From: Paenibacillus sp. LHD-38
Lineage (GTDB): Bacteria; Bacillota; Bacilli; Paenibacillales; Paenibacillaceae
Reading direction: 5' to 3'
Assembly (NCBI RefSeq): GCF_031157315.1
Contig: NZ_JAVIFU010000002.1
Location: 124,001-188,000, forward strand
Length of the DNA stretch: 64,000 nt
Shown here: one piece after another, positions 44,005-54,434 of the stretch
How the letters are laid out: each line of letters starts with the position of its first letter
How positions within the stretch are numbered: the first letter of the stretch is position 1
The notes under the pieces: generated by a model
The model's input: the letters and a program-made list of their open reading frames with translations, nothing else
What the model was told of the DNA's origin: nothing
Database searches by the model: none
Position numbers and translations under genes: made by a program

Positions 44005-44973
44005 TTAGTACCTCCGTTTTTTCTCTTTCATCTCTGCTAAAAACAGCAGATAATGATCATGTCTGCTTTTCTCGATTTCTCCGTTCTCAACCGCAGCCAG
44101 CACGGCGCAGCCTGGTTCTTGGACATGCGTGCAGCCGCGAAACTTGCAGCTTGGTGAAAGCTCGCGCATTTCAACAAAGCAGTAGCCTAAATCTTCAACA
44201 CCCAACTCCTGGAAATCCAGCTGGCTAAACCCTGGCGTATCAGCAACCAAACCGCCGCCGATTTCAATCAGCTCGACATGCCTGGTCGTATGTTTGCCGC
44301 GCCCCAGCCTATTGCTGATTTCATTGGTCTCAAGCTGTAGGCCTGGAACAATGGCATTAAGCAGCGATGACTTACCTACGCCTGATTGACCGGCAAATAC
44401 GGCCATATGGCCCTGCAGCCGCTCTTGAAACGGAGCAATGCCCTCGCCTAGGCGAGAGCTTGTCCCATATACTTCATAACCAAGCGGACGGTAAATACGG
44501 TTAACGGAGGCAGCCGCAGCTTGCGCCTCCTCCGTTTCCAAACCGTCATTTTCTAGATCCTGTTTGCTTAAACAAAGTACCGCAGGAATACCTGCATGCT
44601 CGATATGAACAAGAAACTTATCGAGCAGCTGCAAATTCAGCGCAGGTTCCGTCACCGAAAATACGAGAATGGCAAGATCAATGTTAGCGACTGGTGGACG
44701 AATAAGCTCCGACGAGCGGGGTAGAAGCTCCTCTACGGTGCCCTCCCCGTTCTCCGTTAAGCTGTACATAACGACATCGCCAACTAAGGGCGACAGTCCT
44801 TTATTCTTAAACACACCGCGTGCCCGGCATTGGATCGTTACGGAATCCGATGCTGTGTCATCCGCTCGTACATAATAATAGCCGCTCAACGCTTTTACTA
44901 TCGTGCCCTTAAGATGACCTTCTTTGCTATTATGGCTGCTGTTCTTGTTGCTGCTCTTCTTCAATTGGCTCAT
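44005..44973 (-). CDS. rsgA: Ribosome small-subunit-dependent GTPase RsgA
   Basis: Circularly permuted GTPase that helps 30S maturation. Motif order G4 (LSKQDLEN), G1 ([12 protein letters not shown]), G3 (DTPGFS) shows the permutation. A zinc site follows ([14 protein letters not shown]) and an OB fold precedes. ATG 44973 (322 aa) has GGAGG at 12 nt and overlaps the end of prkC by 44 nt; a TTG at 44964 is an alternative. Confidence 0.95.
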   Translation of the reverse strand: MSQLKKSSNKNSSHNSKEGHLKGTIVKALSGYYYVRADDTASDSVTIQCRARGVFKNKGLSPLVGDVVMYSLTENGEGTVEELLPRSSELIRPPVANIDLAILVFSVTEPALNLQLLDKFLVHIEHAGIPAVLCLSKQDLENDGLETEEAQAAAASVNRIYRPLGYEVYGTSSRLGEGIAPFQERLQGHMAVFAGQSGVGKSSLLNAIVPGLQLETNEISNRLGRGKHTTRHVELIEIGGGLVADTPGFSQLDFQELGVEDLGYCFVEMRELSPSCKFRGCTHVQEPGCAVLAAVENGEIEKSRHDHYLLFLAEMKEKKRRY

Positions 44974-47023
44974 CGCTATCGGTAACCTCCGCTTGTGCTG
45001 GCTCATCTGTAGCCTGCACTTCTTCACCCGGAATGGTCAAGGTGGATGAATTTGAACCCTGCTTTAGTTCTTCATACGTGATCGTCTTGGTATCGATAAA
45101 CTGGTTGTCGCGATAGACCGTCACTCTCGCTTCCGTATCCGGCGCAACGACAACAGTCACAGGGAAGGTCTGCGTATCGGTAATTTGGCGTTTATCCCAT
45201 TCGATATTCTCACCGCGCGCGTCGGAGTATTCAATTCGAATTTCACTGGTTTTGCCTGCTTCCGCAGGTGAAATCGTAATATTGAATTGATGCTCTAACG
45301 CATCAGCCGGCGGTCCAGAACTTACCCGAATGGACAACTTCGCCCCTTTGGAGACTTGATCCTTCGGTTTATATGGATCTTGGCTAATGACATAATTTTT
45401 CTGATGCAAATAGCTCGGCTCATATAAAATATCAGCGTCATCGAGCGTCAGTTCGTTTGCCTTAATCAAATCCTTTGCCTCATCTAGGCTCTTGCCTATC
45501 AAATTCGGCATCGGAACGGTCTCGCGGCCCTTGCTGACCATGAAATTGAATTCAACCGATTCAGGATTGTACTGTTCACCCGCCTTTGGCGACTGTTGAA
45601 CAATCATATCCGGAGATTCCTCGCTGAACACCGTATCAATCACGATCTGATCCTCGGTGATGCCCAATGCGCCGAGCTCATCAATCGCTGTCTGAAGTGA
45701 TTTCCCGACATAATTGCCAAGCTCCTCCAGCTTCGGACCGTCGCTGACCGAAATTTGGATCAACGAACCTTCCTTGACCCTCATATTCGCCTTCGATTGA
45801 CTAATTACCTGGTCCTTCGGTATTTCTTTATTATGCTCATGAATAACAGGATCTTCCACTTTAAGCCCTGCGCCTTCAATCATCTCCCGAGCTTCGGTTT
45901 CAGTCTTGCCCACGACATAAGGCACGTTTACCTCTGCGACATCCAGAACACCGAGCAGCCAGATAAAGCCCCAAATGATTAACCCCAGAATACCGAGCGT
46001 GACGCCAACAACAGCGAGCGGTTTTTTCCAGCCCTTCGACTTCAGGGCTTGCTCGTTCTCATGCTCCCCCTCGACTGCCGCAACTTTCGGCCGTTCGCGC
46101 TCTTTGGGGTCTGCTGGCCTGATATCGCCGCGAATAGCGGGCATTACACGCGTTTCTTCCATATCGTTAACATGTATAAACGTTATTTTGGGTTCCTTTA
46201 AACGTTCAGGACGAAGACAGGTATCCAAGTCGAGCTGCATTTCATGGGCTGAGCCATAACGCTCGCTCGGATTTTTGCGCATCGCTTTTAGGATGACATT
46301 TTCCACGCTTTGCGGAATATGCGGATTAACGACCCTTGGCTCCTCGAAATTTTCCTGCAGATGCTTCAAAGCTACGCTGATCGGGCTTTCCCCCAGAAAC
46401 GGCAGCTTTGCCGTCAGCATCTGATAAAGCACGATGCCTAGTGAATATAAATCCGATTTTTCTCCGGTATTAACCCCTTTGGCATGTTCTGGAGAAAAAT
46501 AGTGAACCGATCCGATAACCGATCCCGTCTGTGTTATGGTCGATGATGTAACCGCCCGTGCGATACCGAAATCGGTTACCTTCACTCGTCCGTTTTTACC
46601 TATGAGTATATTATGAGGCTTAATATCACGATGTATAATATGATTTTGATGGGCATGATCAAGCGCATCAGCAATTTGCATGGCAATACGCACCGATTCA
46701 TCTGTCTGCAACGGCGCACGCTCTTGTATAATTTCGTTCAAATTGTGGCCTTCAATATATTCCATAACGATATAATGCGTATCATCTTCTTGTCCTACAT
46801 CATAAATGCTGACGACGTTCGGATGAGATAGCGCAGCTGCCGACTGTGCTTCACGACGGAATCGGCGAATAAATTCCTCGTCATGCACAAATTGCTGCCG
46901 CAGCACTTTTACCGCGACCTTTCGATTCAGCAGCACATCATGCGCTTTATATACAAGCGCCATTCCGCCTCCGCCGATACGTGTCAAAATTTCATAACGT
47001 CCGCCTAAATCCTGTCCGATCAT
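44930..47023 (-). CDS. prkC: PASTA-domain Ser/Thr protein kinase
   Basis: Membrane kinase sensing peptidoglycan fragments; in Bacillus PrkC triggers spore germination by muropeptides. The 697 aa protein has an N-terminal kinase domain (GGGGMALVYKA, AVKVLRQ, HRDIKPHNILIG, VTDFGIAR), one helix near residue 340-360, and at least three extracellular PASTA repeats. The end is Glu/Gln-rich. ATG 47023 is 8 nt after GAGGGG. It starts 5 nt after its phosphatase gene prpC. Confidence 0.96.
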   Translation of the reverse strand: MIGQDLGGRYEILTRIGGGGMALVYKAHDVLLNRKVAVKVLRQQFVHDEEFIRRFRREAQSAAALSHPNVVSIYDVGQEDDTHYIVMEYIEGHNLNEIIQERAPLQTDESVRIAMQIADALDHAHQNHIIHRDIKPHNILIGKNGRVKVTDFGIARAVTSSTITQTGSVIGSVHYFSPEHAKGVNTGEKSDLYSLGIVLYQMLTAKLPFLGESPISVALKHLQENFEEPRVVNPHIPQSVENVILKAMRKNPSERYGSAHEMQLDLDTCLRPERLKEPKITFIHVNDMEETRVMPAIRGDIRPADPKERERPKVAAVEGEHENEQALKSKGWKKPLAVVGVTLGILGLIIWGFIWLLGVLDVAEVNVPYVVGKTETEAREMIEGAGLKVEDPVIHEHNKEIPKDQVISQSKANMRVKEGSLIQISVSDGPKLEELGNYVGKSLQTAIDELGALGITEDQIVIDTVFSEESPDMIVQQSPKAGEQYNPESVEFNFMVSKGRETVPMPNLIGKSLDEAKDLIKANELTLDDADILYEPSYLHQKNYVISQDPYKPKDQVSKGAKLSIRVSSGPPADALEHQFNITISPAEAGKTSEIRIEYSDARGENIEWDKRQITDTQTFPVTVVVAPDTEARVTVYRDNQFIDTKTITYEELKQGSNSSTLTIPGEEVQATDEPAQAEVTDSDEPIEEEQQQEQQP

Positions 47024-47028
47024 CCTTG

Positions 47029-47790
47029 TCACCCCTCTCGATTCGTGCTAGGCGCTTCTTGCAGCAGAACGACTGTAATATTGTCGTCTCCGCCGGCATG
47101 GAGCGCAAGCTGAATGAGATGATCAGCTTTTGCTTCAAGCTCCAGCTGCTCCGTCGAGACCGTCTGCAGCATTTGCTGCTCGCTCACCATATTCGATAAG
47201 CCGTCGCTGCATAGCAGCAGGACGTCATGCGGGGACCATTCCACGGATTGAACCTCGATGTCCACATGGGAATCCGTTCCGACTGCGCGAGTCAGCACGT
47301 TGCGTCTTGGATGATGTGCCGCTTCTTCGGGGCTAAGCTGGCCGGATTTGACCAATTCATTTACAAGCGTATGGTCATTCGTGATTTGGGTAATAACGCC
47401 TTCCTTAATTTTGTAAGCGCGGCTGTCGCCTACATGTCCGATAATAGCGTTGTCCTGCTTTACCAATGCTGCAACAATCGTGGTCCCCATATTGTGGTAA
47501 TTTTCATTACGGGATGCCAACTCAAATACAGCTTCATTCGCTTTCGAAATCGCTTGACGAATCAGCATTTTCCCTTCTTGCAAGGACAAATCAGCTTTCG
47601 CTGCACTCTGCTCCAGCATGCTGCGAAACGCATCAACGGCCTTCTGGCTAGCTACGTCCCCAGCCTGATGACCGCCCATGCCATCGGCTACGATGGCAAG
47701 GGTTACCCCGTTATTCAATTGACTTACCCATGATTGGTCTTCATTGACATGACGAACCCGTCCGATGTCACTGCGGTTAGCCGTTAACAA
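47029..47790 (-). CDS. prpC: PP2C-type protein phosphatase
   Basis: Mn-dependent Ser/Thr phosphatase opposing PrkC, 253 aa. Motifs: RVRHVNEDQSW, IVADGMGGHQAGDVAS, GHVGDSRAYKI and LCSDGLSNMV. The TTG start at 47790 follows GAGGTGATG. The rlmN-prpC-prkC-rsgA order matches Bacillus. Confidence 0.96.
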   Translation of the reverse strand: MLTANRSDIGRVRHVNEDQSWVSQLNNGVTLAIVADGMGGHQAGDVASQKAVDAFRSMLEQSAAKADLSLQEGKMLIRQAISKANEAVFELASRNENYHNMGTTIVAALVKQDNAIIGHVGDSRAYKIKEGVITQITNDHTLVNELVKSGQLSPEEAAHHPRRNVLTRAVGTDSHVDIEVQSVEWSPHDVLLLCSDGLSNMVSEQQMLQTVSTEQLELEAKADHLIQLALHAGGDDNITVVLLQEAPSTNREG

Positions 47791-47797
47791 TCAATCA

Positions 47798-48844
47798 TCA
47801 CCTCGCCTGAGACTCCATATGTTTCGCTCTTAATTGGCCGCAGGCAGCCGCGATATCATGGCCTTGCTCCCTGCGAATCGTTACGCTCACTTTATTCCGC
47901 TCCAGTACGCGCTGGAATTCAAAAATATCCTCGCGCGGCGTCCGAACATAATTTCGTTCAGGGACATGGTTTACAGGAATTAAATTAACGTGGCATAACA
48001 TGCCTTGAAGTACATCAGCAAGCTCTTGCGCATGCTCCGCGCGGTCGTTCACTCCGCCAATCAAGGCGTACTCAAACGTAATTCTCCGGCCAGTTTTCGC
48101 GATATAGTTATGGCAAGCCGCCATAACGTCATCAAATGGAAAACGGCGGTTAACCGGCATCAGCTTCGAACGCAGCGCATCATTCGGCGCATGGATCGAT
48201 AGGGCAAGGTTAATTTGAGTATTTTCCTCTGCGAATTTATACATGCTTGGTACAATTCCACTCGTAGAAACCGTAATGTGGCGTTGACCGATGTTTAGCC
48301 CTTTTTCGTGAATCATAATACGCAGGAAAGCCATCGTTGCATCATAGTTTTCAAAAGGCTCTCCAGAGCCCATGATGACGATACTGGATACGCGCTCGCC
48401 TGTTGCGTCAAGCATTTGCTGAGCAGTAACAACTTGAGCAACAATTTCTCCCGCTGTCAGGTTACGCTTCAAGCCGCCTAGCGTTGATGCGCAAAACGTA
48501 CAGCCGATTCGGCATCCGACCTGAGTCGTCACGCAGATGCTATTGCCGTAATTATGACGCATAATAACCGTTTCGATCGCGTGCGCGTCATGCAGACCGA
48601 ATAGAAACTTGACAGTGCCGTCCTTCGATTCGAATTTCGTAATTTCGCTAAGCGTAATAATCTGGAAGTTCTCCTCGAGCTTATCGCGAAGCGCCTTGGA
48701 TAGGTTAGACATATCTTCAAAGCTCTTTACACGCTTCACATAAAGCCAATCAAACAACTGTCCGCCGCGGAATACCGGCTCGTCGTTATCTTTCATCCAC
48801 TGTTGAAGCTGTTCGAGCGTGTAGTCATATATGCATGGTTTCAT
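47798..48844 (-). CDS. rlmN: 23S rRNA/tRNA adenine-C2 methyltransferase
   Basis: Radical-SAM enzyme methylating C2 of A2503 in 23S rRNA and A37 in tRNA. The cluster motif is [11 protein letters not shown] near residue 110, and the second methyl-carrying Cys is in [10 protein letters not shown] near the end. ATG 48844 (348 aa) has AGGTGTGATGAA upstream. It is followed after 7 nt by prpC. Confidence 0.96.
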   Translation of the reverse strand: MKPCIYDYTLEQLQQWMKDNDEPVFRGGQLFDWLYVKRVKSFEDMSNLSKALRDKLEENFQIITLSEITKFESKDGTVKFLFGLHDAHAIETVIMRHNYGNSICVTTQVGCRIGCTFCASTLGGLKRNLTAGEIVAQVVTAQQMLDATGERVSSIVIMGSGEPFENYDATMAFLRIMIHEKGLNIGQRHITVSTSGIVPSMYKFAEENTQINLALSIHAPNDALRSKLMPVNRRFPFDDVMAACHNYIAKTGRRITFEYALIGGVNDRAEHAQELADVLQGMLCHVNLIPVNHVPERNYVRTPREDIFEFQRVLERNKVSVTIRREQGHDIAAACGQLRAKHMESQAR

Positions 48845-48944
48845 TTCATCACACCTGTACCTTATAGTAGGGCGGACCAAGCGTTCTGGTTCCAGCCATC
48901 GATTTATTTTACCACAAACGCCCATGTTCAGCCATAAGCGCGGT

Positions 48945-50459
48945 TTATGGACGCTTTACCATCCTTGCAATGTAAAAACCGTCGCTGTCAAAATGCTGCG
49001 GAAGCAGCTGCGCTTGACCATCGAAATGCTCATCGATTGCGCCTGCTTTCATCAACTGATCCACAATGGCTTCCGGCCAGTTGCGATCCAATTCATACTC
49101 AGGATGCTCCTGTAGGAACCGGGCGACCTGCTGCTCGTTCTCGTCTTTCTCGATCGTGCATGTGCTGTAAACGAGCACTCCCCCAGGGCGAACCAAATCG
49201 CATACAGCGTTTAATAAACGCTGCTGAATGGCAGCGATATCCGAAACATCGCCGGCAGTTTTGGTCCATTTGATCTCCGGCTTGCGTTTAATAACGCCAA
49301 ATCCGGAACAAGGAGCATCGAGTAACACAGCATCCATCGATTGCGGCTTGAAGCGGCCAGCCAGCTTAAGTGCATCCTCGGTAATGGCTTCGACATTGCG
49401 AAGCTTCAAACGCTCGGACTGAGTCACGATCAAATCGCGCTTATGCGCGTGCAAATCGTTAGCCCATACCTTGCCCTTGCCATCCATTAATTCAGCCAAA
49501 TGCGTGCTCTTTCCGCCGGGTGCAGCGCAGCAATCCAGCACCTGCATGCCGGCTGTAGGCGCAACCACCTCAGCAACCAGCATCGAGCTTTCATCCTGCA
49601 CAGACCACAGCCCTTCGCGGAAACCGTCAGTATCAGCAAGATTGCCGCCTCGCTGAATAGTTATACCTCCTGGCGCAATAATAGATGACTCGGCCTCAAA
49701 GCCTGCTTCTTTCAAAAGCGCAATGGCTTCTTCGCGGCTAACCTTTAATCGATTAGCACGCAGGCTTGTATGCGGATGGTCATTCCCCGCCGCACAGATT
49801 TCTTCTGCCTTTTCCGCTCCGTAGGCTGTTACCCAGCGGCTTACCAGCCATTCCGGATACGAATGGCGAAGAGCAATTTGAACGACAGGGTCAGCATGCT
49901 TGATCTCGAGAGCCTGCAGTTCCGTCCGGCCGCGGTCAATGCTGCGCAATACACCGTTTACCATGCCGGAAATACCCGAATGCCCGCGTTTCTTCGCTAT
50001 GGTTACTGCTTCATTCACAGCTGCGTGCGCAGGTATGCGATCTAAATATAGCAACTGGTATGCGCTCATTCGAAGCAGCTGATGAACCCATGGCTCAAGC
50101 TTATGTAGACCTTTCGAAACGAATCGGTTTAACCAATAGTCAAGCGTTGCTTGACGCTGGATTGTCCCATATACGAGCTCTGTTACCAGCCCCGCGTCCG
50201 CACGCTGCAAGCCGGCATCCTGCAGTGTCCGATTGAGCTGCAAATTACTGTATGCTCCAGTCTGAGCAACCTTAACCAATGTATCCATCGCCAGCTCGCG
50301 CGGCGATTTCGCTTTGCGGGTTCCCTGCTGCGGCGGTGTCTGGCCAGCCTGAGCGGGTCTGCCGTCGGAAGTTGGACGCTTATGGCCGTTTCTTGCTTTA
50401 GGCTTGCCTTTTGCGCCATTACCATTGTTGCCCGTTTTTTTCGTGCTGCTCTCCGTCAT
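48945..50459 (-). CDS. rsmB: 16S rRNA (cytosine967-C5)-methyltransferase
   Basis: A 504 aa enzyme with a basic, low-complexity N-terminus (about 50 residues), a NusB-like RNA-binding domain and a C-terminal SAM domain. Catalytic cysteines are in [10 protein letters not shown] and [12 protein letters not shown]. The N-terminal extension is longer than usual, and its Lys/Asn/Gln/Pro composition suggests a disordered arm. It overlaps fmt by 4 nt (ATGA). Confidence 0.95.
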   Translation of the reverse strand: MTESSTKKTGNNGNGAKGKPKARNGHKRPTSDGRPAQAGQTPPQQGTRKAKSPRELAMDTLVKVAQTGAYSNLQLNRTLQDAGLQRADAGLVTELVYGTIQRQATLDYWLNRFVSKGLHKLEPWVHQLLRMSAYQLLYLDRIPAHAAVNEAVTIAKKRGHSGISGMVNGVLRSIDRGRTELQALEIKHADPVVQIALRHSYPEWLVSRWVTAYGAEKAEEICAAGNDHPHTSLRANRLKVSREEAIALLKEAGFEAESSIIAPGGITIQRGGNLADTDGFREGLWSVQDESSMLVAEVVAPTAGMQVLDCCAAPGGKSTHLAELMDGKGKVWANDLHAHKRDLIVTQSERLKLRNVEAITEDALKLAGRFKPQSMDAVLLDAPCSGFGVIKRKPEIKWTKTAGDVSDIAAIQQRLLNAVCDLVRPGGVLVYSTCTIEKDENEQQVARFLQEHPEYELDRNWPEAIVDQLMKAGAIDEHFDGQAQLLPQHFDSDGFYIARMVKRP

Positions 50460-51409
50460 GCTGTACCTCCATCGCCAAGCAGCGTGCCTGCTTCAAGGCG
50501 TGCGCCTTTCAGCCAATCTGCCGCGCTCATCGCTCGTTTGCCTGCTGGCTGAATTTCTTTCAATACTAGCACGCCCTCGCCAGTCTGGACATGAATGCCG
50601 CTGCTGTCCGATGCAAGAACGGTTCCTGGTGCAGCAGCTTCTTTTGAAGCAGCGGCTGAAGGCACGGCGCACTGCCATAACTTAAATACTTCTCCATTCA
50701 AATAGGTAAAAGCACCAGCCATCGGCGACAAGCCCCGGACCTGATTAAAAATCGCGCGAGCCGGTTTCGTCCAATCGATACGCTCATCCTCACGCGTTAA
50801 GTTGGGTGCGTAGGTTGCTTCCTCATTCTGCTGCGGAACGGCCTTTGCTTCTCCCAAAATAATGGACGGCAGCGTTTGTCCAAGCAGCTCCGCCCCGGCA
50901 AGACTGAGTTTCTCAAACATGGTCCCGGATGTATCCTCGTCACCTATCGGCAGTTCGACAACGCTGATCATATCGCCGGTGTCCAAGCCTTCCGCCATAT
51001 ACATAATCGTAACGCCAGTCGAGCTCTCGCCGTTAATGATAGAGCGCTGGATAGGAGCGCCGCCGCGATATTTCGGCAGCAAAGAGCCATGCACGTTAAT
51101 ACAGCCAAGGCGTGGAATATCAAGCAGCGCCTTCGGCAAAATTTGGCCGTAGGCAGCCGTAACAATCAGGTCCGGCTTCAGCTCGGCTACCGCTGCAACG
51201 GCGTCTGCATTGCGCATCCGCTCAGGCTGGAGCACAGGCAGATTGAATGACAACGCCGCTTCCTTTACAGGCGGCGGCGTTAGCGTTTTTTTGCGGCCCT
51301 TCGGCCGATCAGGCTGTGTGACCACAGCAACAACATTGTACTGCTGCTCCAAGAGCAGCTTCAAAGAGGGAACGGCAAATTCCGGCGTTCCCATAAATAC
51401 GATACGCAT
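50456..51409 (-). CDS. fmt: Methionyl-tRNA formyltransferase
   Basis: Formylates initiator tRNA. The 317 aa protein has RIVFMGTPEFAVPSL, NVHGSLLPKYRGGAPIQR with the catalytic His, and GDMISVVELP. It is 4 nt after def and overlaps rsmB, keeping the priA-def-fmt-rsmB order. Confidence 0.97.
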   Translation of the reverse strand: MRIVFMGTPEFAVPSLKLLLEQQYNVVAVVTQPDRPKGRKKTLTPPPVKEAALSFNLPVLQPERMRNADAVAAVAELKPDLIVTAAYGQILPKALLDIPRLGCINVHGSLLPKYRGGAPIQRSIINGESSTGVTIMYMAEGLDTGDMISVVELPIGDEDTSGTMFEKLSLAGAELLGQTLPSIILGEAKAVPQQNEEATYAPNLTREDERIDWTKPARAIFNQVRGLSPMAGAFTYLNGEVFKLWQCAVPSAAASKEAAAPGTVLASDSSGIHVQTGEGVLVLKEIQPAGKRAMSAADWLKGARLEAGTLLGDGGTA

Positions 51410-51413
51410 GAAG

Positions 51414-51899
51414 CTATTCGCCGCCTTTTCTAGCTCTTTCCGAAATGTCGTAGATGCTCTCCGCCAAATCGGTAAACAAAATACCGTTCAAATGGTCGAC
51501 TTCGTGTTGGAACGCACGGGCAAAATAGCCCTTCGCTTCGACCGTAAACGTCTTTCCGCTGCTATCTTGTCCAGTAACCACGATGCGGTCTGCACGCAGC
51601 ACATCGCCGTTTAGATTGGGTATGCTCAGGCAGCCTTCAGGACCAAGCTGCTCGCCTTCTTGCTCAACGATAACAGGGTTTACCATTTCGACTAAACCAT
51701 TCTCATCGCCCACATCCACAACAATAATCCGTTTCGAAATCCCAATTTGCGGCGCCGCAAGGCCTACGCCCTCTGCGTCGTACATCGTATCGGCCATATC
51801 CTTAAGCAGTTTTTGCAAATTTGAATTAAATTTCGTTACTTCCTTTGCCACTTCCCGCAATACCGGGTCCGGCTCTTTCACAATTATACGGATACTCAT
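51414..51899 (-). CDS. def: Peptide deformylase
   Basis: Fe/Zn enzyme removing the N-formyl group, 161 aa. The three motifs are GVGLAAPQIG, EGCLSIP and QHEVDHLNG (metal Cys, His, His and catalytic Glu). ATG 51899 follows GGAAGGG; an earlier ATG at 51923 is less well placed. Confidence 0.97.
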   Translation of the reverse strand: MSIRIIVKEPDPVLREVAKEVTKFNSNLQKLLKDMADTMYDAEGVGLAAPQIGISKRIIVVDVGDENGLVEMVNPVIVEQEGEQLGPEGCLSIPNLNGDVLRADRIVVTGQDSSGKTFTVEAKGYFARAFQHEVDHLNGILFTDLAESIYDISERARKGGE

Positions 51900-51941
51900 T
51901 GTATTCCCTTCCTTTACGATCATTAAAATAGTAATAGCTAT

Positions 51942-54434
51942 TTATAATATAACTTGTGGATCTACGTCAATACTGAATTGCACAAGGCGTTGCGGCGGAC
52001 CATCCGTGAATGGGATAAGCGCCTTGCGGACAAGAGCTGAAGCATCGATGCTCCCACGATATTTTATCACACATTGAAAACGGTAGCGATCTTTCATTCT
52101 CGAAATCGGTGAGGCGACTGGTCCAAGCACCTCCAGCGCTCTTCCGAAACCGCTGCTAAGCGAAATTAGCACGCCTTCATTTTCCGCAATCTCTCGCAGC
52201 TCAGCGGCAAAGCTTTCGCTGATTGAGGATAACAGGGGCAGTTGTTCATGCGACATCGTCACAAGAATCAGCCTGCAATATGGCGGATAGCCCATCGCAC
52301 TGCGATGCCGGAGCTCCTCGCTTACGAAAGCCGCGTAATCATGCTGCTGCGCCGTAATGACAGCATAATGCTCTGGCGCATAGGTTTGTATGACGACCTC
52401 GCCCGCCAAATGATGCCGGCCCGCGCGACCCGCAACCTGCGTGAGCAATTGAAATGTACGTTCCGCCGCACGAAAATCAGGCAGATTAAGCGACGTATCC
52501 GCAGCGATCACGCCAACAAGTGTAACGTAAGGAAAATCGAGACCCTTTGCTACCATCTGCGTCCCAAGCAGCACATCCGCTTTCCGTTCGCCGAATTGCT
52601 TCAACAGCTTCTCATGGGCATTTTTTTCAGTCGTCGTATCGACATCCATGCGGATTACTCTGATGCCGGGGAAAAGCTTGGACAGCTCCTCCTCAACCCG
52701 CTGGGTACCGGTTCCAAAATATCGAATATGCTCGCTTTGGCAGGATGGACAGCTTGTTGGCGCCTGCTCCGCATGCCCGCAATAATGACAGCGCAGCGCC
52801 CGCGACTTTTGGTGATAGGTCAGCGAAATGTCGCAGTGCGGGCAGGCAGCGGTATAACCGCAGGAGCGGCACATGACAAAGGTCGAATAACCTCGGCGAT
52901 TGAGCAGAAGCACGGATTGTTCGCCACGCTCCAGCCTCTCAGAAAGCGAGCTGTGCAACAGCCTGCTGAACATCGAACGATTGCCCTCTTTTAGTTCCTC
53001 CCGCATATCGATTACCGTGACGGGCGGCAGCGGCCTTCCTCCGACACGCCCCGGCATTGGAAGCAGCGCCGGCTCGCGCCCTTCATCACGTGCGGTTAAC
53101 GGACGGCTTGCCGCAGCAAAGGATTCAAGGGATGGCGTCGCCGACCCAAGCACAACAGCCGCGCCATGCTGCTTAGCCCTGCGTACCGCTACATCGCGGG
53201 CATGATACTTCGGACTCTCCTCTTGTTTATAGGATGATTCATGCTCTTCATCCATTATAATAAGCCCAATTCTCTCAAAAGGTGCAAAAATGGCCGAGCG
53301 TGCTCCAATGGCTACCTGCACCTGCCGGCTGCGAATTTTGCGCCATTCGTCGTATCGTTCCCCATTCGAAAGTCTGCTGTGAAGTACTGCAACCGCATCA
53401 CCGAATCTGCCTTTAAACCGTTCTACCATTTGGGGCGTCAACGAGATTTCCGGGACTAGAACAATCGCCTGCTTCTCCTGCTCCAAGCAAAATTGAATGG
53501 ATTGCAAATAAACCTCTGTTTTCCCGCTTCCCGTAACGCCATGCAGCAGCATGGTTTGGGGCTCGCCAGCATCAACGGCTCTGACTATACGGTCATACAC
53601 AGCCTTCTGACCTTCAGTCAGCTCTAGCGGCGATGTTCTCTCAAACTCTCTGCCTGCATAAGGATCGCGCTGCTGCTCAACTTCCCGCAGCTCAAGCAGC
53701 CCTTTCTCGGCTAATGAACGCACGCTTGCGGCAGACCCGCCTGCTTCGGTGAGAAGCAGCTGGAGCTGCAACGGACCGCCATGTTCAAGCATAAAGGCAA
53801 GAACTTCGCGCTGCTTCGCCGCCCGCGAGGGCAGTGCTTCCATTTGCTCGCGCACTGCCTCGACATTGTCCGGCAAATAAACGGTCAGCACCTTGCGAAC
53901 AGCAAGCCGGTCGCGTACCTTGGTGTGCTCAACGAGCACGCCTTCGCGCAGCGCGGCCTTTACAGCCTTCGCATGCTCTGGAAAACGCTCCAGCAGAACC
54001 TCAAGCTTGACAAGCTGTCCGCTCGTCCCCATCCATTCCGTCATAGCAAGCGGCAGATCCTCTCTCGCCGCTTCCTCATCCTCAATGCCGACAAGCCTCT
54101 CGGCTTTGCCTTTCAAAGCAGCCGGGATCATAGCCTGCAGCGCCGTTGTCCAGGAGCAGCAATATTTATCGCTCATCCACTTGGCCAGTCCGATAAGATC
54201 AGGCAGCAGCGGCGGCACATGATCGAGCAGCTCAGAGATAGGTTTTAACCGCTTTGAATCGATATTAGACGTCTCGGCTAGCTGCGTAACGAAGCCCTGC
54301 AGCACTCGTCCGCCGAACGGTACGCCAACGCGGCTTCCCACCTCGATCCAATCCGCAAAGGCCTCAGGCACCTCATAATCAAACGGCCGATCCGTCTGGC
54401 GGCTCGGCACGTCTACAATTACTTTAGCAATCAT
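51942..54434 (-). CDS. priA: Primosomal protein N' (replication restart helicase)
   Basis: An 830 aa helicase with 3'-DNA-binding domain, Walker A in HGVTGSGKTEVY, DEEH box, and two CxxC pairs for zinc (CRSCGYTAACPHC, CHYCGHAEQAPTSCPSC region). It reloads the replisome at repaired forks. The start overlaps coaBC by 4 nt (ATGA). Confidence 0.96.
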   Translation of the reverse strand: MIAKVIVDVPSRQTDRPFDYEVPEAFADWIEVGSRVGVPFGGRVLQGFVTQLAETSNIDSKRLKPISELLDHVPPLLPDLIGLAKWMSDKYCCSWTTALQAMIPAALKGKAERLVGIEDEEAAREDLPLAMTEWMGTSGQLVKLEVLLERFPEHAKAVKAALREGVLVEHTKVRDRLAVRKVLTVYLPDNVEAVREQMEALPSRAAKQREVLAFMLEHGGPLQLQLLLTEAGGSAASVRSLAEKGLLELREVEQQRDPYAGREFERTSPLELTEGQKAVYDRIVRAVDAGEPQTMLLHGVTGSGKTEVYLQSIQFCLEQEKQAIVLVPEISLTPQMVERFKGRFGDAVAVLHSRLSNGERYDEWRKIRSRQVQVAIGARSAIFAPFERIGLIIMDEEHESSYKQEESPKYHARDVAVRRAKQHGAAVVLGSATPSLESFAAASRPLTARDEGREPALLPMPGRVGGRPLPPVTVIDMREELKEGNRSMFSRLLHSSLSERLERGEQSVLLLNRRGYSTFVMCRSCGYTAACPHCDISLTYHQKSRALRCHYCGHAEQAPTSCPSCQSEHIRYFGTGTQRVEEELSKLFPGIRVIRMDVDTTTEKNAHEKLLKQFGERKADVLLGTQMVAKGLDFPYVTLVGVIAADTSLNLPDFRAAERTFQLLTQVAGRAGRHHLAGEVVIQTYAPEHYAVITAQQHDYAAFVSEELRHRSAMGYPPYCRLILVTMSHEQLPLLSSISESFAAELREIAENEGVLISLSSGFGRALEVLGPVASPISRMKDRYRFQCVIKYRGSIDASALVRKALIPFTDGPPQRLVQFSIDVDPQVIL